In this document: one piece after another, positions 37,782 through 49,629 of the stretch | How positions within the stretch are numbered: the stretch's first letter is position 1 | Layout of the letters: each line of letters starts with the position of its first letter | DNA from: Panonychus citri | Lineage: Eukaryota > Arthropoda > Arachnida > Trombidiformes > Tetranychidae | Direction of reading: 5' to 3' | Length of the DNA: 64,000 nucleotides | NCBI RefSeq assembly: GCF_014898815.1 | Contig: NW_026515456.1 | Span: forward strand, 1 to 64,000 | The notes under the pieces: model-generated | What the model was told of the DNA's origin: nothing | Database searches by the model: none | The model's input: only the letters and a program-made list of their open reading frames with translations | Translations under genes and position numbers: made by a program

Positions 37782-39243
37782 ATGTCATTAAACGATTTAC
37801 CTGATATTTGTCTTTGGAAGATCTTTGAAAATATCGATGAGGCCAAAGATTTGATTCGATTGTCTAAAGGTAAGATTATTAGGATTTCGTTTAGATGATG
37901 AAATTTTAAAACTTGTTTACTTTCCCTTCGTCCTATAGTTTGTTCGAGATGGTCCGATTTAATTAAGCCGAGATTTAATCGAGTAAAATATCTTCATTTG
38001 ATGGATGGTAAGTTAATTTCTAATTGATTGATTTTATGATTTTATTAACACTTGTTTCCAATTTTATTTTAAATAGATGCGGTTGATTATATTGATGCGA
38101 ACAGTTTGTGGATTAATCCTAAAACGAATTGGAATTATTACAATTTATTCAAATTGTTTCCAAATATTAAGGTAATTAATGAATTTTTTTTAAATCAAAT
38201 TTATGTTTCTTTCTAATTGTTTTTTAATTCGACGTTAGATTATAGATTCTTCGGCCTTTGATTATCATTCATCCTTCGATTTACCAGAAATTGTCAAAAA
38301 TAATCCACAAATAAAGGGATTAATTGGATATTTGGATCTCCTCGGAAGCATTTATGACTTGTCAAATATCGAAATACTCGCTTCAGAGTTTTATTTCAAT
38401 GTTAAAAGCGTTTTTCGACCTGATCAACTGAAACAAGTTTTCGGCCGCTTTTTTAATATGGAAGATCTTCCTTCATTCATTGGCTATTTTCCGAATTTGA
38501 AGCGACTCCACTTGCGACTCTGTAAAGGTGTGATACAACTTGAATTGATCTTTCGATTGTTTCTTATGATTAATATCTTTTTACGATTTATAATAGCGGA
38601 CAAAGTTTTTACAATGGTCCGAATTCGTCTTCAAAGATTCTTGAACTTAGTACAACAGATTTTGTTGGAAAATTCATAGGACTTCATTTCATGGATTTTG
38701 TCCTCTTGGAAAGCGTCATTGGTTGCCGGGCAAAGAATATTTATGTAAATGAATCGATAAAGAATTACAATCTAAGAGATTTGGTTATCGAAAATGTCGA
38801 ATGGGTAAGTTAATCATCGAGTGATAAATGTTTCAAGATTATCATTTATTTCTTTTCTTTAGATTCGTTCTGGTAGTTTTTCGTGGCCACTACTTAAAAA
38901 ACTGGTGTCTAAATTTCCTAATTTACATCATCTAGCAATCAGACACTTTGTTAAGCTTAATGTTAGTAATTTTGATTTAGAAAAATTGATGAAACTATTA
39001 CCAAAGTTGAAAATATTGGACTTGAGAGGATGTAAGAAAGTGACACACAAATCGGCTGATTTTCTGTCCAAATATTGTGTCAAAGAGAACCGATCATTTG
39101 TAATATATTACGATTGTGAAAACGAACCCACCGAATGGCCTAAATTGGTGGATACTCGCAAACGAATTTGCTATGGATTTGATTTCATGAAACATTTTTT
39201 CTACAAAAAATACATGTTTCTTCCAGATCTCGTTGATGAATAA
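37782..39243 (+). CDS. F-box/LRR protein, unit-2 copy
   Basis: Exons 37782-37869, 37939-38007, 38077-38171, 38239-38527, 38597-38804, 38863-39243. Same gene as 23548-25004. Exons 1-4a and 5 are clean here: 4a is 289 nt and exon 5 is 127 codons with DLRGCKKVTHKSADFLSKYC and a tail ending LPDLVDE. Exon 4b has deletions at 38610-38720 that unit 1 lacks. Together the two copies support one intact ~379-codon gene. TAA overlaps an AATAAA hexamer. Confidence 0.78.
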
Positions 39244-39548
39244 AAATCAATTGACTTGAATGAATCAAAAAGCCCAAATAAGTTTGATTATTCACTAAGT
39301 TTTGTTAAGTAGGGTAATTACAATAAATTGGTAAATCACAAATTAATTATTATTTTCTGCGTTTCCTTTCTTATCAATTGGTACTTTTTTATTGTTTTTG
39401 ATGACAACAAAAGCATATGACACATGAAAACGTTGAAAATAACGAGAGAAAAACGCGTTAAACACTCATTTTGTTTCATCCAAAAAACGCTTGCTCTTAG
39501 TAATTAATCAGCTGTTTTTCGAGTGACTTCACTCATTTATGAACGAAA

Positions 39549-39921
39549 TTACTGGAAAGAGCCTAATAGGCTCAGCCCATTATATTCCTGATCAGATCCC
39601 AAATATCCACTAGTAGTAATAACATGGCACCAACCTTCTTCCCGTTTCTATTAATAAACAGAACGAAACAAAAAATTACTAATGAATCTCGGAAAACAAT
39701 GAAAAGATAAACTTGGGACGAAGAAAAAAGTTTTAAAGAATAAACAACAATCAATGCCAATTCTTTTCTGTGGAAAACATCAAAACTCACCTGAGGGAAA
39801 AAAGATGCAATTACTTTTAATTTGTGTACTTTTTTCGACGTAACGTTTAATATCATCTACAGAGCATTGTAAAGATCGATTGCTGTTATCATAACTTTTT
39901 ATTATCACAAGTTTGAGCCAT
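39549..39921 (-). pseudogene. Small non-F-box gene fragment, unit-2 copy
   Basis: Same sequence as 25308-25677. Candidate exon 1 runs from 39921 down to 39791 and exon 2 from 39647 to the stop at 39549-39551, with an intron ending TTATTAATAG. Exon 2 reads KREEGWCHVITTSGYL... LLGSFQ. Here the A/T runs have six bases where unit 1 has five, so a different segment is in frame. A 94-codon open frame runs through the intron. Identity unknown. Confidence 0.4.
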
Positions 39922-39957
39922 TTCTACTCAATGAAATAATATGATTTCTATTCATTT

Positions 39958-40009
39958 GAAAAAAGCGCTTTGTCTCAATAATTAATCAGCTGTTCTTCAC
40001 GAGGGAAAC
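39958..40009 (+). promoter_or_regulatory. Shared array promoter module, unit-2 copy
   Basis: GAAAAAAGCGCTTTGTCTCA, CAGCTG at 39987-39992 and CACGAGGGAAAC, about 130 bp before the ATG at 40141. Confidence 0.58.
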
Positions 40010-40140
40010 TAATTTAAAATTTGAAATTTTGCTGATTAATCATTTATGACATAAATTTTATGTTATTCAATTTCAATGATAAAATCTCCGCATTTTTCAA
40101 GTTTAATTCATTGAATTATAAGTGCATTGTGATTTAAATA

Positions 40141-41691
40141 ATGTCACTAAACGATTTACCTGATAATTGTCTTTGGAAGATCTTTGAAAATATCGATGAG
40201 GCCAAAGATTTGATTCGATTGTCTAAAGGTAAGATTGAGATTCCTTTTAAATGATGAAATTCTAATGCGTATTTACTTTTCCTTGATTCTAAAGTTTGTT
40301 CGAGATGGTCCGGTTTAATTAGGCCGAGATTTAATCGAGTAAAATATCTTCATTTGATGGATGGTAAGTTAATTTCTTATTGATCGATTTATTAACACTT
40401 ATTTCCAATTTTTTTATTAATAGATGATGATGCGGTTGATTATATCGATGCGAAAAGTTTGTGGATTAATTCTGATACGAATTGGAATTATTGCAATTTA
40501 TTCAAATTGTTTCCTAACCTTAAGGTAATAAATGAATTTTTTTAAATCAAATTTATGTTTCTTTCTAATTGTTTTTTAATTCCACGTTAGATTATATATT
40601 CTGCGGCCTTTGATTATCATTCAGCTTTAAATTTGTCAGAAATTGTCAAAAATAATCCACAAATAAAGGGATTTATTGGATATTCGGATTTCCAAAGAAA
40701 CAGTTATGACTTGTCAAATATCGAAATGATCTCTACACAGTCTCTTGACTTGAATTATAAGCAAGCTTTTCGACCTGATCAGTTGAAACAAGTTTGCTGC
40801 CACGATTTTGATATGAATAATCTTCATTCATTCATTGGATATTTTCAAAATTTGAAACGACTCCACTTGCGACTCTATAAAGGTGAGATTCAACTTGAGT
40901 TAATCTTTCGATTGTTTCAAATGTTTAATATTTTTGCGATCTTTATAGCGGACGGCGTTTTTACAATGGACCAAATCTGTCTTGGTTAAAGATTCTTGAA
41001 CTTCATACAAGCATTTTAGTTGACCAATTCACGGATTCCATTTCACAGATTTTGTCCATCCTGGAAAGCGCTTTCTTCAATTTTCGGGCGAGAGATTTTA
41101 TGTAGATGAATCGATAAAGAATTACAATTTGAGAGATTTGGTTATCGAAGATGTAAGTCAATCATCGAGTGTTAAATGTTTTTAAGATTTTTGTTGATCT
41201 TTTTCTTTTATTCTTTCGATTCAGTCTGGTTTTCGTTTTGTGGTTCTGATTGATAATGTAAGTCAATTATTTAGTGATAAATGTCTATAAGATTTTATTT
41301 TATTTCTTTTTCTTTAGATTCGTTCTGTTAGTTTTTCGTGGCCACTATTTAAAAAACTGTTGTCTAAATTTCCTAATTTACAACATTTAGCAATTAGATA
41401 TATTGATGAGCTTGATGATAATAATGCAGAAGATTTGATAAAATTATTACCAAAGTTGAAGATATTGGACTTGAGAGGATGTGAGAATGTGACACACAAA
41501 TCATCTGATTTTCTGTCCAAATATTGTGTCAAAGAGAACCGATCAATTGTAATATATTACGATTGTCAAAATGAACCCACCGAATGGCCTAAATTGGTGG
41601 AGACTGACGAACCAATTTGTTATGGATTCGATTTCATGAAACATTGTTTTACAAAATATTTAGTTCTCTTCCAGATCTCATTGATGAATAA
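40141..41691 (+). CDS. F-box/LRR protein with candidate microexon, unit-2 copy
   Basis: Exons 40141-40228, 40295-40363, 40424-40524, 40591-40882, 40949-41152, possible microexon 41225-41257, and 41318-41691. Exons 1-4a are clean here (exon 2 RPRFNRVKYLHLMD; 4a 292 nt). Exon 4b has deletions at 40935-41100 and exon 5 lacks one base near 41648. Same gene as 25883-27429. Confidence 0.75.
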
Positions 41692-41930
41692 ATCTACCGA
41701 TTTGAATCAATCGCAAGGACAAATATATCATAAGGTTCACTACATTAATACTTTGATTATCGCAATTAAATTGATTGGAAACAATTGATAAGATTTATTT
41801 ATTTATTTTTTGATTTGATGTTTCAAATTGATCAGGTTAAATCACAATTAAAATGACACAATAATTGTTGATTATTTATCACAATTTAATATCCAATAAC
41901 AATTGAAATTGAAAATTGAGAGTTTCAATT

Positions 41931-42104
41931 ATGTCAATTAGCTACCAAACGAGTGTCTCTATATGATATTGGATCATTTCAATGGATTCGAAGAGTTGAT
42001 CCGATTATCCAAAGGTTACATCAAGGTTATGTTTAAATTTGAAATTTCTAAAATTCAATTTCTATTGATTTTCAGTCTCCAAGATGGTTAAATCAAGTAT
42101 TTTA
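41931..42104 (+). pseudogene. F-box-only 5' fragment, unit-2 copy
   Basis: Copy of 27670-27851 with extra small deletions (SINKL shortened near 41940). Confidence 0.5.
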
Positions 42105-42307
42105 ATAGACCAGATTTTACTCAATTCCTAAACTTTTGTCTTGCACTGTAGTAATTTTCAATTGTACTGATTATTATATTTCCTGTGGTCATAATTAAGA
42201 TCAGTAACCCGTTCTACTGATATAGCTACATATTATTGTTTGTGGCAATAAAAGCACATGAAAACGTCGAAATGACGAGGAAAAACGCTCAAACGTTGTT
42301 TCATTTA

Positions 42308-42345
42308 AAAAGCATATTCTTAGTAATTAATCAGCTGTTTGCCGA
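42308..42345 (+). promoter_or_regulatory. Shared array promoter module, unit-2 copy
   Basis: CAGCTG at 42332-42337; the GCGC part is lost to small deletions. Copy of 28055-28101. Confidence 0.4.
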
Positions 42346-42624
42346 GTGAATTTAATTTCAAATTAGTGCTCACAATAGTGGAACATCCTATTCGACCAGA
42401 AATCTCAAAAAGTCTTTGGGCCTAAATAATTATCATTTCAGAAAGTTCTGTTTTTCTCCGGTGAAAACATCTCATGGTAACAGTTCTTGTGATTTCGATC
42501 TTGAAATTTGCTTTTAACTGAATTAACATCGGACTCAATTCATTAAGATTTGATCCCATTTCTGGCTTTTTAGACTTAAACATTTCTACACGTTTTTGAA
42601 TTATTAATTAGTGGAATCATAATT

Positions 42625-44046
42625 ATGTCTTTTACCGATTTACCAGATAATTGTCTTTGGAAGATTTTCGAAAATGTCAATGGACAATAGATTTGATTCA
42701 ATTTTCTAAAGGTTGAGATTCCGTTTAGATGATGAAATTTTAAAACTTATTTACTTCCCTTGATTCTTAAGTTTGTTCGAGATGGTCCGATTTAATTAGG
42801 CTAAGATTTAATCGAGTAAAATATTGTAGTAAGATAATTTCTAATCGATGGGTTAATTATTTTATTAATACTTGTTTCCATTTTTTTTAGTCGAAAATAA
42901 AGTTGATTATATTGATGAAAACAGTTTGTGGATTAATCATAATACGAATTGGAATGATTACAATTTATTTGAATTGTTTCGAATATTAAGGTAATTAATG
43001 AATTTTATGAATAAAAACTATTTTACTTTCTAATTGTTTTTAATTTGACGTTAGATTATAGATACTGCGACCTATGGTTACAATTCATCTTTAAATTTAC
43101 CAGAAATTGTCAAAAATAATCCTCAAATAAAGGGATTTATTGGACATTTTGATTTCAAAGAAAACCGTTATGACTTATCAAATATCGAAATGTTCGCTTC
43201 AGAGTTTAATTTCGATTATAAAAAAGTTTTTCGACCTGATCAGTTGAAACAAGTTTGCTGCTACTTTTTTGATATGTATGAACTTCCTTCATTCATTGAA
43301 TATTTTCAATTTGAAGCGACTCCACTTAGAACTCTGTGCAGGTGAGATTAAACTTCAATTAATCTTTTGATTGTTTCATATGATTAATATCTTTTTACGA
43401 TTTTTATTATAGCGGACGGTGTTTTTTACAATGGACCGACTTTGTCTTTGTTAAAGATTCTTGAACTTGGGACATACGATTTTGTTGAACAATTCACCGG
43501 ATTTCATTTCATGGATTTTTGTCCATCTTTGGAAAGCGCTTTCTTCACTTGTTGGGCAAAGGATCTTTATGTAGATGTATCTATAAAGAATTACAATCTG
43601 AGAGATTTGGTGATTGAAGATGTAAGTCAATCATTGAGTGATGAATGTTCATAAGATTATCGCTAACTTTTTTTCTTTAGTTTCAAGTTAGTCTTTCGTG
43701 GCCTCTACTTAAAAAACTGTTGTCTAAATTTCAACTTATCATCTAGCGATCAGAAATTTTGCTGAGCTTGATGTTAACAATTTTGATTTAGAAGAATTGA
43801 TAAAATTATTAACGAAGTTGAAGATATTGGACTTGAGAGGATGTAAGAGAGTGACGCATCAATCAGCTGATTTTCTGTCCAAATATTGTGTCAAAGAATC
43901 GATCAATCGTAATTTATTACGATTGTGAAAACGAACCTAACGAATGGCCTAAATTGGTGAAAGCAAGCGAGTCAATTTGCTATGGATTCGATTTCATGAA
44001 ACATTTTTTTTTACAAAAGATTCAGGTCTCTTCCAGATCTCATTGA
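42625..44046 (+). CDS. F-box/LRR protein with frameshifted C-terminus, unit-2 copy
   Basis: Same gene as 28387-29824. Exon 1 has lost bases (AATGGACAAT) and its GTAAG donor has dropped out (AAAGGTTGAG instead of AAAGGTAAGGTTGAG). Exon 4a lost bases near 43308, and exon 5 near 43732-43740 and 43894. Exons 4b and the nine-T tail match unit 1. The damage sits in a patch where unit 1 is clean. Confidence 0.68.
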
Positions 44047-44726
44047 TGAATAAATCTACCGATTTGAATCAATCGCAAGGACAAATATATCATAAGGTTC
44101 TACATTAATACTTTGATTATCGCAATTAAATTGATTGGAAACAATTGGTAAGATTTATTTATTTATTTTTGATTTGACGATTTAAATTGATCAGGTTTAA
44201 TCACAATTAAAATGCCAAAATAATTGTTGATTGATTAACACAATTTAATATCCAACCAATAATTAAATACACTGATACATGTACAATTGATAATGACAAT
44301 TATCCTTTTGTATGATTGCTTAAAGGTTCTAATTGGTATCTTAATACTGTTTTAATGTGTATGAATGAACACAACCAATTATAATGACAATTAGAAAATA
44401 GATTTAGACTTGATTATGATTTATATCAACTGACTAATTATGGTTGATTTTTCCCACTTCTATTAATTCTTTTACATTAACTAACAAAGATAATAACTCA
44501 AATTATTTATATTCTACAGATTTATATTCTCAATTTTGAATATTCCTCATCTTCCATTAAAATCTTTAAAATCAACATTAATCATAATCAAGATGAGCGC
44601 CATTAAAGTTACCCTTTCCTGTCAACGGAGGCATAAAGCACAAGAAACTATCAGCTGGTTTTTAGAGGGAAACAATTAAATTTAAAATTTTGCTTGTCTC
44701 TTTAAATTGAAATTTTCAAGTGAATT
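44047..44726. other. Array spacer with second promoter type, unit-2 copy
   Basis: Copy of 29825-30517 with small deletions, ending in the module at 44644-44673. Confidence 0.6.
44644..44673 (+). promoter_or_regulatory. Array promoter module, second type
   Basis: GAAACTATCAGCTGGTTTTT then AGAGGGAAAC, CAGCTG 44652-44657, 54 bp before the ATG at 44727. Confidence 0.55.
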
Positions 44727-46179
44727 ATGTCAATTAACAAACTACCAAACGAGTGTCTCTATATGATTTTGGACCATTTCAATGGATTCGAAGAGTTGAT
44801 CCGATTGTCCAAAGGTAACATCGAGATTAAGTTTAAATTTTAAATTTCCTAAATTTAATTTCTCTTGATTTTCTAGTCTCTCCAAGATGGTTCCTGGTCG
44901 TTTCACTGAAGTTAAGCAGTTAAATATCTTCAATTGATGGATAGTAAGCAACCCCACCTGATTGATTCTTGATTCTGACTGACTCTTAATTTGATTGTTT
45001 CTAATTTCAGGATACAAAGAGCTCAGGACTACATTGAGCATAACAAACTTTGGAAAACACTACAGAAACTTTGAAAAGTCACAATTTAAGTGATTTATTT
45101 CCGAATCTGAAGGTAATTGATAAATTGCGTTTTTCCACCAGAAAAATACTTAGTTTCTAATTCTATCGATTCATTTTTTATATAGATTGTTGAAGTTCCG
45201 TTGCATTTTTGTTTCTCTTGAATCGTATACTTTTAGAAGATTGATAAACGAACATCCAAAATCAAAGGTTGATTGGACTTTATGAACCTGTTGAGAACAA
45301 GTATAACTTGGAAAATATCGAAATGATTTCATCAGATTTCAAATTCGAATTCAAAAAAGTCTTTCGACCTGCTCAGTTGAAACAAATTTGCTTCAAAGGA
45401 ATATTGCTCTTATCTGAATTTTCTCAATATATCGAGTACTTTCCGAATTTGAAACGACTTCACATAAATTCCTTCTATCACGGTATGTTAACATCAACTC
45501 AATTTTTAAATGTTCTAATTCTTTCATGTTTTAAATAGACATAAAAAAATATGATGGTCCAAATTTGTCCACTTTAAAGATCCTTGAAATTCCACCTGGT
45601 AATCTTGGCACTGGATTTCGTATTATGGATTCTTGTCCGTCTTTAGAAAGCGCATTCATATATTCTGGTTACTTCCAGGCTAATATTATTGACGATTCAA
45701 TAAAAAATTTCAATCTAAGAGATTTGGTTATCGAACATGTAAGTGGCATTGAAAAATTCTCATTTGATTAACTTTTTCGTTTTGATTCTTTCCACCTCAA
45801 GCCTTATACATGTGAGTTTACCTTGGAACTTTTACGGATAATCTGCACAAAATTCCCGAATTTACATCATCTTGGAATCAGAGGCTACGAAGTTGACGAT
45901 AGTCATGTAGAAGTAATGGTTAAACTATTACCAGAATTAAAACTGATCGACTTGAGGAAATGTAAGAAAGTGACCCAAAGACCAGCTCATTTTCTATCTC
46001 AATTCTGTGAAAAATCCGATCGATCGGTTAAAATCTTTTATGATTGTGAGAAGGAACCAACTGAATGGCCTAAATTGGACACTACTCACGAATTAATTGT
46101 CTACGGATTCGATTTCATGAAAAATTGTTTCTATAAAACTTGGAACTCACTTCCAGATTTGATTGATGAAGACAAATAA
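44727..46179 (+). CDS. F-box/LRR protein, divergent subfamily
   Basis: Join 44727-44814, 44877-44943, 45011-45112, 45186-45482, 45539-45738, 45802-46179. F-box MSINKLPNECLYMILDHF...; exon 3 YKRAQDYIEHNKLWK-type; exon 4 GLYEPVENKYNLENIEMISSD, KKVFRPAQLKQICF, YFPNLKRLHI; LKILEIPPG, DSCPSLESAF, NFNLRDLVIEHV; exon 5 KFPNLHHLGIRGYEVDDSHV, YGFDFMKNCFYKTW and LIDEDK. A few bases are missing in exons 2, 3 and 4a (44915-45265), the tail of the low-quality patch. From 45269 on it is clean. Restoring family spacing would give about 380 codons. Its 5' half is the parent of the chimeric pseudogenes. Confidence 0.8.
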
Positions 46180-46700
46180 AATTTCTAATTAAATTGATGT
46201 CGAATTTATCAGAAAAATACAAATTGTAATAACAAGTTTCCAAAGACAATCAACAAAATAATCATTCGAATTGCATATAAATTGAAGGTTAAAACTCTAG
46301 ACAATTATAGTTGATTAATAAAATATACGATTGAGCATCTATCATGTTTCGAGGTGAAAGACGAAGTTCATTTTTAATCTCAATATTTTCTGTACGAATT
46401 GATTATTGCGAAAACTCATCATGTTAATATTTGAAATATTATATTTCTATTTATATTCTTCATGAAGCTAAACCTATTGGTTAGAAAGATTCTGCTCTAA
46501 TCAAAGAGTAAAAACCTTCTCTCTCTACTCTTTGGCTCTAATCTAATTAAATCCGATATTCAATTTCTATTCATTTGAAAAAAGCGCTTTACCTCAATGA
46601 TTAATCAGCTGTTTTTCACGAGGGAAACTGTTTTCGCTGATTAATCATTAATGTTATTAATTTCAATAAATTAAAAATCAATCCTAAGTGAATTATAACC
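46180..46700. other. Array spacer and promoter
   Basis: Contains ATCTATCATGTTTCGAGGTG and a short CTCTCTACTCTTTGGCTCTA inverted stretch near 46505-46535. The promoter module is at 46578-46628. Confidence 0.55.
46578..46628 (+). promoter_or_regulatory. Shared array promoter module
   Basis: GAAAAAAGCGCTTTACCTCA, ATTAATCAGCTG (CAGCTG 46606-46611) and CACGAGGGAAAC, about 75 bp before the ATG at 46701. Confidence 0.6.
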
Positions 46701-48136
46701 ATGTCATTAAACGATTTACCTGATATTTGTCTTTGGATGATCTTTGAAAATGTCCATGAGGCCAAAGAATTGATTCGATTGTCTAAAGGTAAGATTAAGA
46801 TTCCGTTAAGTTGATGAAATTTTAAAACTTATTTACTTTCCCTTGATTCTTAAGTTTGTTCGAGATGGTCCGATTTAATTAGGCTGAGATTTAATCGAGT
46901 AAAATATCTTCAAATGATATCTGGTAAGTTAATTTCTAGTTGAACGATTTATGATTTTAATTATTATTCTTTTAATTATGAGATGAACAAGTTGATTATA
47001 TCGACAAGAGCCGTTTGTGGATTAACTACATACTGTATGCTGCGACCATAAGTGATTACAATTTGATGAACTTTTTTCCAAATCTAAAGGTAATCAATGA
47101 ATTTTTAGATTAAAATGATGTTACTAATTATCTTTTAATTTAATGTTAGATTATTGAGCTTTCGCCTTTCGCCTGTCTTAGTCTTCGATCTTATAATTTG
47201 ACAAAAATGATCAACAATAGTTCAAAAATCAAAGGATTGATTGGACTTTATGAACCTGTTGAGAACGGATATAACTTGGAAAATATCGAATTGGTTTCAT
47301 CAGATTTCAAATTCGAATTCAAAAAAGTCTTTCGACCTGATCAGTTGAAACAGATTCACTTTAGACGAATACACTTGTCAAGACTATCTCAAATTATCGA
47401 ATACTTTCCGAATTTGAAGCGAATCAGCTTGACACTTCGTAATGGTACGTTCACATCGAATTAATGTTTGAAATGTTCTAATTTCTTTTTTTTTGTAAAG
47501 ACACAAAAACAAATTACGATGGTGCAAATTTGGTTGGTTTGAAGATACTCGAATTAAAAGCAAAGTTTCCTGACTCGTTTGGGTTTCATCTTATTGATTC
47601 TTGTCCATTTCTAGAAAGTTTATTCTTCTATTATAATGGAAGTGATCTTTATGTAGACGAATCGATGAAGAATTTCAATCTGAGAGATTTGGTTATCGAT
47701 CATGTAAGTGACTGAATGAAAAATTCGCATTTGATTAATTTTTTTCTCTAATTATTTCTATCCAAAGGCTCTTTTTTTTACCTGGCCATTAATGCGAAGA
47801 GTTCTGTCCAAATTCCCGAATTTACATCATCTTTCAATTAGAAACAGTAAAGAGATTGATGATAATCATGTGAAAGAATTGGTGAAAATTTTACCAGAAA
47901 TAAAATTGTTGGACTTGAGAAGATCAAAAGGAGTAACTTCACAATCAGCTGATTATTTGAACGAATTCTGTCTCAAATCTCGTCGATCCATTGAAATCTA
48001 TTATGATTGTGAAGAGGAACCAACTGAATGGCCTAAATTAGGAATACCCAGAGAACTAATTGCTTACGGATTCGATTTCATGAAGCATTGTTTTTATAAG
48101 AATTTTTCCTCCCTTCCGTATCTGATTGATGAATGA
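46701..48136 (+). CDS. F-box/LRR protein, intact
   Basis: Join 46701-46788, 46855-46923, 46983-47089, 47150-47444, 47501-47703, 47768-48136: 376 codons, no breaks. F-box MSLNDLPDICLWMIFENV, VCSRWSDLIRLRFNRVKYL; exon 3 DEQVDYIDKSRLWINY; exon 4a CLSLRSYNLTKMINNSSKIK, GLYEPVENGYNLENIEL, FRPDQLKQIHF, YFPNLKRISL; exon 4b DTKTNYDGANLVGLKILELK, DSCPFLESLFFYYNGSDLY, NFNLRDLVIDHV; exon 5 KFPNLHHLSIRNS, DLRRSKGVTSQSADYLNEFC, YGFDFMKHCFYKNF..LIDE. One of the cleanest models in the array. It is the parent of the 3' half of the chimeric pseudogenes at 16347 and 30518. By family knowledge an SCF substrate adaptor; the substrate is unknown. Confidence 0.9.
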
Positions 48137-48714
48137 AAATCGCACAATCCTTGAAATCTTGCGAGAACTTTTCAGCCGATGTGACCAAGTGAAACAAGAA
48201 AAATGGATAAATTTTCGTTAATAATTAGTATTCATACTATATCGACTCAAGCTGATGACTCAGTCACTTCAACAATCGACTGACTTTAATCAATCAAAAT
48301 GCCGACCAAATCATGATGTTAATTATTTACTACAATGTAATATTCCCACTTGAGTTGTATTTTTTACTTTTTTACATACATTATATTAATACATACTTAT
48401 CTCTACTTGGTAATTAAAATCATCGCAAATAACTCAAATTATTTTCTTTATTTCATCATACGAACTGATAGAGTTACTATTATTGTTTGGCGCATTTGAG
48501 CATTTGACACATAACAACGTCACTAAAAATGATGAGGGGGAAAAGGAAGTGAAAATATCGTTACCATGAAATTCAATAGATTTATGGAGGAAAAATTTTA
48601 ACATTTTTCTTCTTTTCAATTCATTCTTAAGATAAATAATTCTTGTTGGATATTAATGATAATAGAATACAATGAGTGTCAGTGTCATCGTAATAAAGGA
48701 TTAGAAGTCAAATC
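48137..48714. other. Conserved array spacer
   Basis: Paralogue of 18077-18660 (AACTTTTCAGCCGATGTGAC, ACGAACTGATAGAGTTAC). It is interrupted at about 48710 by inserted DNA. A 61-codon minus-strand frame (48434-48619) is not credible as a gene. Confidence 0.6.
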
Positions 48715-48974
48715 ATCGTCATTTAACCAAAGCTATCAGAAGCAATAGTTTTTTGGTCTTAAAATACAGTCACTTTTGCTATAAATAGTTTGACAATGTT
48801 TGATGAAATAATATTTCATTCGAGCAAACATAAAACATTTGGGTGTTTATAACTTGAGTGTAGTATAACTTTTAATTAACTTTAGTCTCAGTTAGACCAT
48901 CACTTTTTAAGGCCAAAAATTGCTATCTGCCTATTGCTTCCGATAGCCTCGGTTAAATGACGATGATTTGACTT
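48715..48974. mobile_element. Inverted-repeat element (MITE-like), ~260 bp
   Basis: The left end AAGTCAAATCATCGTCATTT is mirrored at the right end (AAATGACGATGATTTGACTT), with the similarity extending about 45-60 bp inward (CTATCAGAAGCAATAG against CTATTGCTTCCGATAG). There is no coding capacity, and I could not define a target duplication. It lies in a larger block absent from the paralogous spacer at 18.6 kb. Confidence 0.65.
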
Positions 48975-49458
48975 ATTCAGACATTTCTAAGTATTGTAGT
49001 TTCGGAGATATTAGCCCTCGAAGATCAAAGGCCACTTTCTCATTCCGATAAAACTGTTGATCAAATGAAAAAAGTGCTCAATCCACGATGTTGGCCCATA
49101 CTAGGATAGTCTCAAAAATAAGTTTCAGATCATTCTCGACACTTGGGACTAATCGCCGTCCATTTATTTAAATACAACGGAATTGTGGCCAGAGCACTTT
49201 GGATATTTTTTTACCAAAACAAATTTAATTTTCTGTAAGGGCATAAAAAGTTGTCGATAAAATAAAAATTTCATGATCTAAAAACTTATCGTTGCTGAGA
49301 AAAAAACGACCTGAAGTTTTAACTTCGAACTCGATTTTCTCGAAAACTACTGATCAGATCAGAAAAAAATAAATATATTTGGACTTTATATTTGTAGCCT
49401 TAGTAATACACAAAGTTTCAACTCTAAACTCAAAACTAAAATTCGGCGACCATCCTCC
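48975..49458. other. Unique inserted sequence, unknown
   Basis: Sequence between the inverted-repeat element and the F-box tail remnant at 49459 has no counterpart in the other spacers. It has different word use (ATTTTCTCGAAAACTACTGA, AAACTCAAAACTAAAATTCG) and no open frame of note. It may be part of a larger transposon together with 48715-48974. Confidence 0.45.
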
Positions 49459-49571
49459 TTAATGGTCTAAATTGGACACTACTCAGTAATTGTCTACGGA
49501 TTCGATTTCATGAAACATTATTATTATAAAACCTGAAATTACTCTCGGATTTGCTCGATGAAGATAAATAA
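49459..49571 (+). pseudogene. F-box/LRR C-terminal tail remnant
   Basis: TTAATGGTCTAAATTGGACA, then the YGFDFMKH-like and LIDEDK-like tail ending TAA at 49569-49571. It is the tail half of the internally deleted pseudogene seen at 18734-18927; its front half was replaced by inserted DNA. Confidence 0.7.
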
Positions 49572-49629
49572 ATTTCTAATTAAGCTGAAAGTTAATTAAT
49601 CCAACATAATAACAATTGAAATTGAAAAA

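Larger units (their letters stand above)
39244..40140. other. Long spacer, unit-2 copy
   Basis: Cleaner copy of 25005-25882. Contains an orphan CAGCTG module (39509-39514), the minus-strand fragment, and the module at 39958-40009. Confidence 0.55.
30697..44905 (+). repeat. Large segmental tandem duplication, unit 2
   Basis: Second copy of the block at 16376-30696. It is shorter overall because of scattered one- to few-base losses, concentrated at about 31.0-32.6, 33.36-33.8, 34.5-35.1, 37.0-37.6, 38.6-38.7, 40.9-41.1, 41.6-42.8 and 43.7-44.9 kb. It is clean at about 35.2-36.9, 37.7-38.5 and 38.8-40.9 kb, which is largely where unit 1 is damaged. Deletions continue past its end to about 45260. 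Confidence 0.93.
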
